Source of the DNA: Pelecanus crispus
Lineage: Eukaryota; Chordata; Aves; Pelecaniformes; Pelecanidae
Assembly (NCBI RefSeq): GCF_030463565.1
Contig: NC_134643.1
Coordinates: 219,222,583-219,286,582, forward strand
Length of the DNA stretch: 64,000 bases
Direction: 5' to 3'
Below the pieces are notes generated by a model. The model was not told the DNA's origin. It did not search any database and saw only the letters and a program-made list of their open reading frames with translations. The position numbers were made by a program, and so were the translations under genes. Positions 23,431-37,700 of the stretch are shown here, piece after piece; the first letter of the stretch is position 1, and each line of letters opens with the position of its first letter.

Positions 23431-26400
23431 ACAGGAATTACTTCTGTTTGCTAAATTGAAAAATATTGGACTTTGCTGCCCTCAAAGCATTTTTCCTTAC
23501 AGCTTTAGCGATATTGAAGAGGATCTTTGGACAGAAGCTTTCTGCTTTCTGAGGAACCTTTTATTTCTGAAGGGACATCCTATTTAAAGAAATGTCGTTG
23601 TACAAGGGGTTGACAGACACTTCTGCTTATTGTCATCTACTCTTCACTTCTCATCCATAAACCAAAGGTCGAGAACTGTAGTTGTCATTCTGAGCTCATG
23701 AGATGCTGACAGGAGCAGGAGATGGCTTTACCGCCCACATGTGAGAAGCATTGCAGAGCTGCCTGGGTGAAATCTTTGCCACACTAGAGTTAAAAGGAGA
23801 CTTCTTCCCATACAGGTCTTGTGGGACAGTAGGAAGCAGATAGCTGCTCTGTCTAACTGTGCCTTGTAGGATCTCATCCATGATACTGGTGGGAGACCCA
23901 TACCATGCATGCCTGGAAACAGAGCCCTGGACTTGCAGGTGACACAAAAAGTAAAGAAACCTGATACATCTGTACAGGTGACAGCCCTTCGTTGGCCGCT
24001 GTGCCGGGATTGCACACGGCTGTTCCTGTGGTGAGCCCTCCTCATCTCCAACAACTCGTTCCTCTCTGTGCCTCTGTCCCAGTCAGAAGTAAGCACCCCT
24101 CAGTGCTTCTGATGCAAGCATTAGTTATGCTCTCAAACAGAACTTTTTTCTACTAAAAAAAAAGAAAATATTTGGGAGATTCTAACAGATCTGAGGGAGC
24201 AGATTAAAACCAGATGCCAGTTATACATTGCCCAGTAGATCTTGGGGAACGTTTGCAACACCAAGCATGGGCCCCATAACTGTAAGAGGACAAACACTAA
24301 TTTACAGGATTTCTTTTCAGAGAAAAGTAAAAACATATGGCCTGCCAAATTGAAAAAAACCCCTTGTAACCTTTGCCTACGCTGCTGCCTAAAAGGAAGC
24401 AAGGCTTGCTTTGGGTTTGATGCCTTCTTCACTTCAGTTCTCATTGGCACTAGATGCAAGCTCTTCGGCTGCATTACTGCAAACCTCTTACACGTATATT
24501 TACAGTTTAACATATGCCTAAGCATTTTGCTGAGTTAAGCTTGAGCTGAGCATCCAGCCGCCCCCCTCCTCCCAGAGGGCACTGTAGGATACACTGGGGA
24601 ACAGAGAGCTTCCTTGGCCCTGGGGCTTCTCTGGAGCTACTAATTTTTTTTGGGTGGGGCTGCCACCGTACATGCAGTCATTAAAGTGACCTCCTTGGTC
24701 TTCAGTTTAGGAGCAGCGTAGCTCAACTTGCAGAGCATTAGGTCCGAGGCCAGGTTTGCTTTGGATGAGGCTCACTTTGTTCTTCCTGCTATGTTGTGCA
24801 GCTTATCCTCAAACTCCTAAAAGGTGACTTGATTGATATCACCAAACAAAGATATCAGGGTAGGGATACAAATATTTTTGTTTAAAATAGGGTTCAGTTT
24901 GTAATCCCCTCTCTGGTTTTGTGTATGTTGTTAAGTATGAGCAATGACATAAAAAAATGGCATATGGATTCTGAGCAGGCAAAAAAAGTGTTCCAGATAT
25001 ATCATCTTTATTGCTGACGCTTTTTAATTATGCTGGAGGTAAATCAGGAATAACTCCATGGCAGCCAGTGGAATTATAACTAGTTAAATGTGCTAATGAA
25101 GCCAGCGGATCCAGTCTTAGTGTATTATTCTTCATGCCACTCTCAGAAACTCTCCTCTTTTCCCAGCTGCTCGCTAGGCAACTTTTTCTTGTTATAGCAA
25201 AAAGAGATTTCACTGATTTGTACAGATTTTTCATTCTTAGTCTTCCTCTGAAGAAGTGTAGCAATAGTGCCCTATTTTCAGATAGGAAGATAAGAAAATG
25301 ATCAGCAAGAGTAAGAGTTAAAGCAAGCCTCATTGTTCCCCTAGTCCATCCTCCAGGAACAGAATTCTTCTCTGATGCATTTTCCATGACTTTATCCAAT
25401 CCACTTTTAAAATAAATCAAGCAATTGATCTACAACATTAATCTGGAAACTGATTCACAGTCCAAAGAAACTCAGTGTGCAGTTGAAATGTCCTCTTGTT
25501 GCTTCCCTGCTATCACCAATTTCCCTGCTTCATAGGAGCACAGCAGCATGGGTTTAATTGGTGATGGACTGGTAGGACATGCTTTGAGATCAGCAGGTCC
25601 CGTACCACACCTTGAGGATTGACGTGTGCCGAGAAGAAATGCGTAGCTGCAGATCTGAGGTTAACATCTCAGCAGAATTTACCAGTCATTTCTGCCTGGG
25701 TATATTGCATTGTAACTGCATTTATACATCGTGGAGAGGTAGCGCTGCAACATGCAGACAAAAGAAGCAACAATAATTCAGCCAGTTTTCATAAGTCTTT
25801 TCCCTCTCAGTGAGAGATGACACCCCCACAAGCAGTGCATTATCATTATCATTTCTATAACAGTGGTGCCTCCTGGGCCAAGTAGAGATCATGGCCACAT
25901 CTGCTTGGAGCTATGGAAACATGTACTTGAGGTCTAACTCTATTTCACAGTGTTTGTGCACTTACAAGAAAAGTAAAGATATGAGGAAGTTAAGTATTGC
26001 TGTCATCATTTTATGGGGTGGAAGTGGAGGAAACAAAGCACAGAAAATGTTAACAAGTGTCCTAAACCCCCCTAAAATCCATCTTGGAACCAAAATACAA
26101 CCAGAATGATGGCTGTACGTCGCTAGGTAGTGATGAAGATCAAGGGTCAATGGGGGGTGGGTGAGTCATTAATAGCTTCAAAAATAAGATCAATGACATG
26201 ACATTAACTGCATAAAATTTTATTTATGTGAGAAAGGCTTTAAAAATCAGAAAGTGCAGTATGAAATGGCAGAAATCACGTTTAGAACCAAAAATGTCAC
26301 ATTGCCTTACTCGTGGCATTTTCATTCAAAATGAAAGCTGTTTTTTTAGCTTTCACAAGCATAATCAACTAGATGTTGAATTGAGCAGTACAAATATTTA

Positions 26401-26713
26401 AAGGTTTTCTGTAAAGGATCAGTGTCTCCTGAATGTGGAGCAGAATTACAGATAGAGAAACCAGCTTACAGAAACCCCCCTTTTCCAGTTATGACTGTTT
26501 GCTCATCTCCTGGCTTGCCTTCCACTAATGAGGTAGCAATCAATAGAAATTACAGCACCTGCTGACATGGAAGATTAATATTGGAAAATAGTTGTAACCT
26601 TTCTATTGAATACTTCTGGCAGTATAAAACACAAGCGTCGATTGCTACTGGTTATACTCGTGTACGTAAGCAATAGTCCTGCAAGCTTCACCTCAGTACC
26701 TGAGAAGGCAATT
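23431..26713. other. Intergenic sequence, no gene recognised
   Basis: Several 60-130 codon frames occur on both strands, without family resemblance. The words near 25980-26060 weakly resemble MIR (ATTTTATGGGGTGGAAG), too weak to call. Confidence 0.5.
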
Positions 26714-26805
26714 ATCATAGAGTCATAGAATCATTTAGGTTGGAAAAGACCCTTATGATCATTGAGTTCAACCATAAACCTAACACTGCCAAGTCCACCT
26801 ATATC
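26714..26805 (-). mobile_element. CR1 LINE 3' tail fragment
   Basis: ATCATAGAGTCATAGAATCA is followed by TTTAGGTTGGAAAAGACCCT and ATTGAGTTCAACCATAAACC. This is the reverse complement of a CR1 3' end, with a decayed start to the terminal octamers. The body is cut off after about 90 bases. Confidence 0.87.
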
Positions 26806-28649
26806 GTATAGGTGCTCAGCCATATTAATAGATCAGCAGTGAGACTGTCACTGCTATTTCAAGATATTGTGGGATAAAAAAATTGTAACCCAGCCCTCCT
26901 CCCAGTAAATGGCTTCTGGGATAGTGAGGAGCTATCCTCATGCCTTGTCATCCCTGACTGTGTCTGGGTTCAAGGTGTCTGAGACATTTAAGAGGTCCAT
27001 CTCATTCTCAGAGGGACAGTGGCAGTTTGTGGGCACTTCCCAGCCTAGGCCAGCAGAACTGGAGCCCAGGTATGACCAGGTAACTCCTGTTCCACCCCTC
27101 AGTTCAGTTCAGTCTGCAGTGCTTTGGACAATAGAAGGGGAATTGATGCCTAATGACAAGAAGGTGGCAGTTTTGGAGGCAGTCTGTCTCTCTTCCTTAC
27201 CCCATTTCCTTGTCCCATGCTCCATCACTCCAGCACTGCAGCCTGCAGCACACCACGCATGCTGGACATGCTTCTCCAGCATGTTTGTTTCCAAACCCAT
27301 ATAAATACGTGGCCCTATGGGCTGTCTCCAACATGCTCTGAGAACTGACTGCAAAAAAAGCCTTGGCCACCGAGCCATTTACCCTCAAGGGCACGCCAGG
27401 AGGGGCTACTGGGAAGCTGCAGAAACCTCTGCATTGCTCACCCTGCTCACCAGCCATCAGGAACGGCAACATCCATCACTTTCCCATGGCTGGAAGCCAT
27501 TGGACTTTTTTATGTAATGTACTCTTGGCATCCCTCAATGCAATGCAGCAATTGAGAATGAACATGAGAGCCAAAGCATACAACTGGCATGAGCTGGTGT
27601 GTCTCTGGGCATCCAACTAGTTAAGCAGAGTAAGTGACTGACATCATCTGTCAATCTATATGTGCATGGTTCTCATGAAGTTTTCCATAAGGGCATTCGC
27701 AGATGAAGAAAAAAGCCTCAGCAGCTCTTAAGTGGCAGGGCTATATTACAGTCTCCCACCATTTTTTCTATTTTTCCCCTTTGTGTGTTTTCCTTGGGGA
27801 AAAAGATATTTTTAAGAGAAAGCAGCATGAAATTCCAGCTGACTCAGCTCTAGAGAAATTCCCCCAAGATCTCATTTCTTTTTGTTCTGCCCTGCATCCC
27901 AAAGTGTACAGACTGTGTTTGCTTAGTGTTTGTGTCCTTGCAAGTTCACTGTTATGTGTGTTAACCTGTTTAATAATTCATCTCTAATTGCAGTGACTAT
28001 TTGGCTGTTCAAATTTTTACTTTCTAAAACCACTCCCCATATTTGCTGAGGTGATCCCTTCTGCTCATACTGATCAGAAGAGTTTACCATTGTCTGGATC
28101 AGCTTGCATATGCTTTTGCTCAGATTTGTTGATATTTCAAGGGCAGAATATTTCAAGGCCAGAATTTTCTCATCTTTTGGATGGTGCTGAAATGAAAACA
28201 AAAAATGTGGTGAGAGTTAATTATATTTCAAATCTGTTGCAACTGATTTGGCTTGGCCTATAAATACTACATAGAACATGCTCAGTGTTTGAAGACTGAG
28301 ACTATGCTTCCTTGGAAGTTGGTTTTGTAAGTTAATGGCTCCATGGAGGGATAGCAAGTGAGCTTTTGACAGCCAGAAACCCCATGCTGTGCACTGTATA
28401 AAAATCTGGATATAACTGAGACCAAAACCAACTTAAGTTTAGATCCATTCAAGGGCAGAGTGCTGGGATGCATGGTCTTGCACACTGAGCAAGGCAAGAT
28501 AAGAAGTCACTGTCCCTCCTTATTCAGCATTGTCTTACACAGCTGAGAATTTTAAGCTCAGGATTTCTTCTGAATAAGCCCTGGAATAATTTTGGTTTTG
28601 ATTTTGCCTAGATTATATACCAATTTATCATCATCTCTCAAGCATGAAT
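26806..28649. other. Intergenic sequence, no gene recognised
   Basis: Overlapping frames on both strands near 26.9-27.6 kb (60-131 codons) have chance composition. No exon junction signals support them. Confidence 0.5.
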
Positions 28650-28765
28650 TTCCTGTTACAGGAAGGGTAGTTTTACCATCCACATATTCCAGATGGGGAA
28701 CCTGAGACATGGAAAGAAGCCAGAATGGAATCAAGACTTTCCGTATTTCAGTCCGTCGTCTGCCC
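28650..28765 (-). mobile_element. MIR-like ancient SINE relic
   Basis: TTTTACCATCCACATATTCC then AGATGGGGAACCTGAGACAT resembles the reverse complement of the MIR core (CCTCAGTTTCCCCATCTG), with several changes. It is old and diverged, so the ends are approximate. Confidence 0.4.
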
Positions 28766-31700
28766 AAGAAGATCGAAGGTTTAGCTGTCCTCTAAGCCTT
28801 CAGCAGCACAGAGAGGAGACAGGCGAGTTGGGCAGCAGGCTTTTTCAATAGAAAGAGAGCTCCATGGTGGAAACAACATTAGTTCACTGATGTCCGGAGG
28901 CAAGAGACAAGAAGTAGTTGCCAAAACAGCTGAGAAAGAGATATGACATCATTCTCTGGGTGCCAGGTAAAAAAAAAAAGGCAACAACCTGAATGTCTTG
29001 TATATTATTCTTCAGTACAGGAAGCATTGTTGTTAACTACCTTCAAAATTAACTCAATAAACCTAAGAAATCATGTGCTTTCTGACCATGCTGCTCAGCA
29101 GTAGACTAGTAAAATCTTATCTTGACACATTCTTGGCCAGAATTGTGGGTTAGGGTCACCAATACAGGATCTCTTCCATTCCCAGGCTGCCTATTAGTGC
29201 CAAGATTTCCATAGTGAAACAGTGGTGACAGATAAATGCACAGCCAGGGTTGGGTAGGCCAGACCAGTGCTCACCTCCTCCTTGACCTTCGGCACCTCTG
29301 TTGATTTAATAATTAAATGCAGTGTGGTCATTGGATGGTCTATCTGTAGATCAAGTCTGCCTCCAGAGAGGTCAATGACAAGATGCCCATGGGTTTTTAA
29401 TACCCAGGACCTGTGTGAATTAAGAAACAGCAATTGCAATGCCTGAGAAAATTTGTATGCGAATGTCTTTATGAAGTGAAGATATTTCCGAAGCAGTGGT
29501 ACTCATAAAGATGCATAAAGCCCTTCTGCAATCCCATTTATTTTCCTGAATACCTATGTTTTACATTTTGAGTCATCCCTACCAAAGTAGTACCTGGACA
29601 TAATTACATCTTTGCTGCAAAGATGGGTTGAAACAGCAGTTGGACTGCAAAGACAACTAGTCCTTGAGATGCTACAAGCTGTTGAGGTCACTGGGAAATG
29701 AAGCTACTGAACACGTGGTATTATCTTGTGAAAACACCCAGTAAGAGATATGCTGTCACATGAAGAACCCCACTGGTACTAGGAAAACAAGAGGCCGGGG
29801 ATGTCTGGTGGCCTACATGAATTTAAGGATCTAAAGTTACAAGAGCACTCATATCAGTATAAAAGCTGCATGACAATGTCTTTCAGGATCAGGTTATAGA
29901 TGTATATTGTGACCTATTCTTTAATTGTTAATTATTTTTCTCCCTAAGGAGCTATTACGTTTTTAGAGACTTTACAAAGCAGGCAGTCTTTGCAATTATA
30001 ATGTCATTCAATGAAACTTGCCAAGTTAACAAGGTATATCGAAAATTCCTGCAAACACAAACCAGGAAGATTCATCGTATAAGTTGACTTATGATTGCTG
30101 TCTCTTTGCATATAGGTATAATGTATTTTTCTCCTGACTAAATGCTTCCTCTCCTCCTGTAATCCAACTACCAAAACTTGTGGATGGCAGAGTTTTCATT
30201 TGGCTCTAAAATCTTGCACAGGCAGGAGAACACAGGCCTAATGGGATGCTCCTAATCTTCTGAAGGATATGAAGGGAAAAGAATATTTTCTAGAGGTCAG
30301 TTCCACTTACTTCATCATTTAATCTCATAAGGAAGGGTGTCTTTTCTGGCCAAACTACAAGAACAGGCACAGCAGAGGGGACTCAATTCCCAGCTCAGCC
30401 CCAAAGAGGATCTTTCATTAGTCATCTGTAGATGATCTGATTTTCCCTGGGTTTCAAGCACAGATGGGCATCTAGTGGTATTTTGTAAGTCCTTGTACTT
30501 TTTGAGTGCAACAGTGGATTAGGTGCTTTTAGTGAGATCCATGAAGTTCTGGGCAGATGTTTTGTTTCTGAAAATATTTGTTTTGGGTGTGAGGCTGGGC
30601 CCCAGGGAAGGGGATGAGCCATAAATGTTGGATGCTCAGGTTCACTGGGGTATCTAAATCTAGAGGTAGATCTCCTCATCACTTGTAGGTGTCTGAAGAG
30701 CATATAAAGTCTGCCCCAGCTTCTTCCCATGGGGCAAACCATTCCAGAGAGCTCATTCATGTTAAAAATATCCCTGCAGAAAATGGAGGGACTGAGAGAG
30801 GCAACTGCTTAAAGCTGACACTGTTGCTGAAAGAAGTGAAAGTCGAAGGACAGTCCCAGGAATTTGATGATCTTCACTGTCAGGTATGAGTTTTGGGGAG
30901 ACACAGATCACAACTAGTATTTCTTAGGAATAATCTGTTTTGTAGTTGACAGAATCAAGCTGTTATTAGTAACATCAGATCATTAATTCACACAATATAC
31001 TCACCCATGTAGTTAACAGACACCCTCACTCATAGTGATGGGGTTGCAGCGGTGGTTGGGAGACCAAGTCCAGCTGTGTACTCAGAAGTGCAGGGTCGAA
31101 CTGACGCACGTGGCTGCTTGCTGGGTGTCTGGAGAATCCCTCTGAGAATACTCTGGTTTATCGGGGGTGTGTATATTTCTGTGTATTACAGCTGTCACGC
31201 TCCTGGATGAGGTCTGAACCATGCAACCCCTCATGGCTGCTAGTGGGTGCTAGTGCAATTTCAGCAGACTCCTGTTCACTGAGTTTATCAGTTGTCCTGG
31301 ACTACGCAGCACTGCCAGTGTCTAGAGCAAATGAGTCCCTGGGAGGCTCAGGCACCACCTCCTCAGCACGTACCTTCCCTCTCGTTTTCTGGTGGCAACA
31401 TCACCTGACTAATGTTTTGTGAATTTTCATGGTCTGGGTGTTTTAAAGAGCAAGCAAGAGAGAAACATCAACAAAATTACCTTGAATCACCCAGCCAGGA
31501 CCAGCCCATGAGAGACAGCTGGAAAGGTCCTTTCCCTCTGCCTGCTGGGCTTAGACATCACATGTAGGACTGGAGCATTTGGAATTTTTGACTAATAAGT
31601 AGAAATGGTATTGCCTCTAAAAGAATGAGTTCTTAAAAAAAAAAAACCAAACAATTTCATGAGTTTTTAGCATGCAGCTGAATTCTAACCTCTTTTAGTC

Positions 31701-34700
31701 TTAAGTTTCACTGGTGAACTTAAATGAACTTGAAATCTGCCTGCAGCTCTGGTACTAATGTGTCACTGATGGGGAGCAGTAACTGACAAAAGAGATAACC
31801 TGAATGCAGTCAGGACCATGTTTCCTCAGCTAAAAATATGATTGACACTTTTTATTATCAGTTGAAAAACTCAACAGCTTAAAAATGTGTGATAGGTAAA
31901 CAGCAGTTTTTTACTGCATTCCCAAGCTGGAAAAGCAGCTTGCTGGGCAATTTTTGGCAGAAAATGACATCAACTTACTATTACACTTGCAACCAAGTGA
32001 GAAACAGTAAAAGTGTACTGTTGTAAGAAAAACACGTGTAGACTAAGCTTCACTTGATCTCTGATGAAAAATGGCACTTTATATTTCAACAGATTTTATT
32101 TTGCTAGATTTTTATGCCTGTCATCTTCAATTTCTTCTTTTTCAAAACATCTTGCTGACATTTTTTGAGACTTTTTTCAAGCTTCTGAAATCCCATCAAC
32201 ATCTCTCACACTCTCATAGTCTACAGGGCTTGCCTGACAGTATTGTTATAATGTTGTCTTTTACATTCCTCTACCAGTCTTTATGTCTGGAAAATGCTGA
32301 GGTCAAAATTTATCGTATTGTCCCTTGATGATCTCAGATGACAAATTTGAAATAAGATTTTTTAGGGCGTCTTCTCAATTATTATTTCTTATTCATTATG
32401 ACTATAATACAAGAGTAAGAAAAACCAGCCAAGAAAACATGCCTGGATTCAGTGTGGGAAGGCAGATTTGCTTGTGTTAGAGGTATTATGCAAATGTGAA
32501 CCATTTTGCAGTATATTCTTTAAGTTACGGGATTTTAAGTCAGAGAGGGGGAATCCCACGGGTAATCTTTGCTGAGTGATGATGAGTATGGGGGTGTGTG
32601 CTGGATTCCCTTCCTCAACAAAGGGAATTTGGATTAAAGAAAACACTCTTGAGAAGTTGTTGGGCTAGAGTCCTTCATAGAGCCACCACTGCTCTGCGGT
32701 GGATACCTGGGGTTGTGCCACGGGGCAGAGACTGGGCCTGTGGCACTTGCTTTGACTATGTACAAAAAATATATCCCTTGATTTAGCTATCTGTGATTAA
32801 TGCTTAGTGCTAGAGGCCATTGTAAATGATTGAAGTGGTAGAGATTAATATTTCAAATACAGGTTGCTATCTATTGCAAAGCTCCTTTACCCATTTTGGA
32901 AGAAACCTTTTAGCTGATGAATGCCTTAGGCTGGTTATGCAAATAGTGCATGTTAAATAGCAGGTTTAGTAAGAGGCCAGAGTCTCAGCTGGGGAGAGAC
33001 AGAGGCAAAACAATGAGATTTGGCTGCTATAAGTATCTCCAAGTGGGAGATCGTGGGATCCATAGCATGATATTAGGCATACTGCCTGTTGGACGAGGTT
33101 TGTGGGAAGGTCTGTTGGATTCCTGGATAGAAAAAAATGGGAAAGTGAGGATTCATATCTCTGAAACCATTTTGGAGCTGTTTACTAGATAGTGAAGCAT
33201 TCATGTCTGCTGTCCTCTGATGGTTGTGAAGGTATTTGGTTAACAGCATATTGTAGATGAAGAGTGTCAGTCCTCTCAGCACACCAAGTTTTGGTGAGTC
33301 TTTTCCTAGGGGTTATACTTCAGATGGACCCATTTCTGGGCAGCCTTATTCTCCACTGCCATCCCTTCCTCTTTTGACCATGCTGGTTTCTACTAAATTA
33401 ATTTCCACTCCTATCTTAGAAATTTTGTTTTACTGTTAATCTCCCCTTAACCTGACTGCTATTTTCTGTGTCATAATTCGTTCTGCATGTCTTACAGTTT
33501 CCCTGGGCCATCACCATGATGGCTGGTTTCTATCAGTCCCTCTGTTTCATCACCTTAAATCTGATTTTCCTACAACTTGAAACATAGCCAAACACTTTTA
33601 TCTGAGCTATCTTCTCTTCCTTCATTTCTAGTTCTGCAGCACTTATTGTTTTCTGTATAAACACAGGTTCTTTGAAAACATACAATTAAAATGACATTTT
33701 CATGGGCATTAATTAGTAGAAAAACCCTTCAATAGGTGTTTAAGAAGGAGAAAGATTGTGGGATACTTGGTATTTCTCAGATATACTTACTTCAAAATCA
33801 CCTTTCAAATACACATTACCATTTGGGTGGTCAAAGTCTCTAGTCCCTGGTCTATAACACATTTGTCATTTATCTCCTGCTTTCACTGTTGGATGGGAAT
33901 TGATCTGTGTAAGTGTATGATATGGTCTCTTAGTAATGGCTCACAAATCTCTCTCTCTGTCAAGTGAGTGCCCATATCACATAATAATCTTCATATTCCA
34001 CTGCAGAAACTTCTCAAGGGTCTGGACAAAGCTGGTCACACTGTCTGGAACAAATATTTTTTTTCCATTATACATGGGGTTTATCTAAGCCAATTGTAGC
34101 TGGACCAAAACCAGATATTTTTAAGGTGGTTTTGTACTAAAAAAAAAAAAGGAACCACCAGCTAATACAGGCTTGCTGTGGTCTGTCAGTCTGAAATGAT
34201 CTATTCTGAGTTCTGAATGTCAAAATATGTGACATTTTTCAACTGACATTTTGGGGGCATTATTTCTTCATGAAAAGTTCAGATACATTAAACTTTCCAT
34301 CTCTTTCTGGTATGATGCCAAAACCCTGAAATTTCAAGCTGGGTAGAAAGTCTTTTTTTGTTGTTATTATTATTATCGTGATCCTATTTAATTCTGGCTG
34401 TGTAATTTAGTTCTGACACGTCCCAGGACCAGCAGGGTCAGTAGCCAGTAAAGATGCAATACTGTAAGTGACTGGGAAAGCGTGGATTTAGGATAATTGC
34501 AACCCTCATTGCAATTCTCATTACAACCCTGATGCTGTCATCAAGTCAGCTTTTTATGGCCAAACCAACTCTTCAATTTTTTGTTCTTCTTTTTCCCTTT
34601 AGTGCTTTTGCTTTTATCCCCACCTGGCAGGGCATCTTTAGGGCAGCAGGTTGTTTAATACAACAGTGACCCATAGTGCTGCTGTAATCTGTAAACCTAT

Positions 34701-37700
34701 GAAAATAGCAAGAACTGCTGAGAAGTCTGTGTTAGTGCATCCATCTCTATATTTTGAGAAGGTAAGTCTCTTGACACAGAAAGAGCAGAGGTGCTTGGCA
34801 CATTGTCTTGGTCAAATTCCAGCATGGTCGTAATTTCATGTGTTATTGTAGTGCCTGTAAAGCTTTATTCTTGTGAAATGGAGGCTGAATTATTTTCAAA
34901 GAACGTGCAGCCTTCCAGCTCAAGCGTACTGGGATAGGGCAAAATAAGGCAAGATGTGATGGCCCTTTTTCTCTTCTCATTTCCTCCAGTTTCCATAACA
35001 TTGCCCAGTGCCTCGATTCATAACATACATGGTACTCGATGCTGTGCAGCTATTGCCTATCACCCCTCCATTCCCAGTGGCAAATGGTGCTGTCACCATG
35101 GTCGGGTCGCTGCTTATGGGGACAGCACACGTTGCTTGCAAGTGCTGTGAACTGTATGTCCAGCAGCATCCAAGAGCAAGTCAAGCCAAAGAGACTAGCA
35201 GACCCATTGCGTAGAGAAGCCCACGAGCCAGACACAAGCATCCCAGCTGCTGTTCAGAGGGAGCCTGGGCATGGTAGATTCGTAAGGGAGGCTTTGTAGC
35301 CTCTCTTACTCCTACCCGGAAGGGGTTTCTGGTTGCCATGCCTGCCCACCCTGGTTAATTAGCCAGCTCCACCTTGGGGTGTAAGCAAAATACAGAGGAA
35401 TATTTCTTCCTCTTTAAAAGAGGTTGGAGAAGAAGTGCCGATAAACGTTAATTTATTTTTTATTCTACAGTTATCAATGGTTTTCTTTCTTTTTCTTGAA
35501 ACAAAAGATAATACTGTCCTGAGAGACTAATGCTCCCTGTGAGCAGTTCTAGCTCATGATATCACTTTGGACAATATTCTCAGGCTCTGTGACTGTTGGC
35601 TTCAGAGCCCCCTTCCTCCCTTTTTGCGCATGGCCAAGCCCTTCCTCTGCCACCGGCTTCCTCTACTTGCCTCACCTCCACATGGTTCTCTCTTTGTACC
35701 TTTTCTACCACTGCTCAAAGGCATTTATTATGGCCTTTGCAATGAAACATCACTCTCCTGTCATTTTTTTTTGTTCTCTGCCTGCACTTCTTACACCTCC
35801 GGCTAAAAAATAGCAATAAAGGTGCTGTGGTTTTAATTATTTCTCACCTACACTGTCCTAGCACAAAAAAGATCATGTGGATAGTGGGGTAGTGTGAGGT
35901 AGCATTATTACTTCCTTGCACCGTGGGCACACATCACATCAAGGCAAATTCCCCAATCATACACCAAATAGGCAGCAAGCATCACCAAGGGCAAATATAA
36001 ATCTTTGGCTATGTTTCTATGGGAAGCTTGGGAAGACTTAGCAGCTCTAGCTGCTATCAAGAGAATTAATTCCTAAGCAACCTGTACCTCCAGCACTCCA
36101 ATGACTCTACTCCAGTCAAGGTGGCAAGCCCTCCATGAGATACCACTGCCTGCATGTGTATGCTCCCCTTTCCTCCCAAAAGCTTTCCAACCAGCGTGGG
36201 CAATCCAGCCAGACACTAGCTTCATCGCATTGAATCTCAAACCAGCTATATAGAAAATCTATTGTATGCATTCCCTGCCCTGGGCTGGGCTGTGATGGGT
36301 ACGTACTGCCTGGGTACCTACATGAGGGACCATGAAGAGCTGCCCTGTAAAAGTTTACCTTGTGAAACTGTGGGCATCCAAACATTGCAGAGTTTCTGGG
36401 CTCTGCACTGGAGATTTGTAGGTGGGAATGTGGTGCTTGCAATCCAGGGAGGGACATAATGACACTCCTGCCCTCAATTCCTGCTTAAGGGAAGGTAGTT
36501 GCTGTATTTAGGGTGGAAATTTTTGGTCACTGGGGATTTGTATCCATGAGCAAAGGCACCATTAAGAACTGCCTTCTTCCATAGGACTATGAATTACCAC
36601 TTGCCTGGTTCCTAGTGTTTTAAATCACGTTCTTTAATGCATTGAAATTGGTTTTTGCCCTATCTAACCTTATACTCAGAGACCCTTTAGCCTCCATCTG
36701 TAACTCTGCTGGTTAATGGAGTGAAGCAGGCACTGAATAACGTGAAGCCTTCCCCCAACCACACCTCTCTGTCAACTCTGTCTGGGGCTTATGGTCTCAC
36801 TTATGTGCCTGCTATAGTTGACAAGATTACCACCCCCTTCCCACCCCAAATCCACCCAGACAGTGCCTTCACTATCAACTTACCTCACCTTCATACACTG
36901 CACCTGTTCCTCAAACCCAGTCCCACCATGGACTAAGCTCAGGCGAGCACCTAAGCTCGTTTAGTAGGAAATGCTCCTTCTGCCAATTGTCTTGGAGTTG
37001 GGGATCTGCAGGGCTTTTCCCTGTTTAGCAGACACAACCTTGGAATAATGTTTTCCTTCTCATTTAGTATCTCTAAAATAGGACAACGTGGTGTCCATTG
37101 AAAGAAGAGGCTCTGCACGTGCTGCCTGTGAGATTATATTGTAAGCTGATAAGCATACTTACCTACAGCAAATGCCAGCCCTATTAAAGAAGGATTATAT
37201 CCAGATGAGGAGTTAAAAGCTTAGAAAATATTTGTCTAATATTTTACTGGAGGTGTAGTGCCATTACTCAGCAACTGAATTGCAGCAAATCACATCCAGG
37301 CAGGCAGAATACGGCCACTAAATACACAAACAGAAGAAGAAAAAGGGTGCTTCGGTGGCCCTTGCATCCTGCAAAGCCTGTCCAAAACCCCTACTATGCA
37401 CAGGCAATGACAGGAGCATAACACAAGCATTTGCCCTCAGACCCTTTAGATTCGTTCTGTGAGTCATTGGGTTGACAGCATTCAAAACACTTTCTGTTAA
37501 AAAAGAGGGAAAGAAATGGGTGTTTGACATAGGTTTGACACTCTTGGTGCTTCAACATGGTAATGACTGTGACAATTTAGCCCTGTGCTTTGAGTTTAAA
37601 GATAACGAACAGCCCCTTGACCAGCTGTTACTGCAGATGGCACAGTGGCAACACCCTTTCTTGGGAAAAAGGGAGAAGATGGCAAGAAGACCTTAAAGAA

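Noticed and set aside
25975-26070. Possible MIR-like relic
   Set aside because: Only short words match the MIR core. Too weak to annotate.
30775-30825. Possible MIR-like words (AAATGGAGGGACTGAGAGAGGC)
   Set aside because: The similarity is limited to one short block without flanking support.
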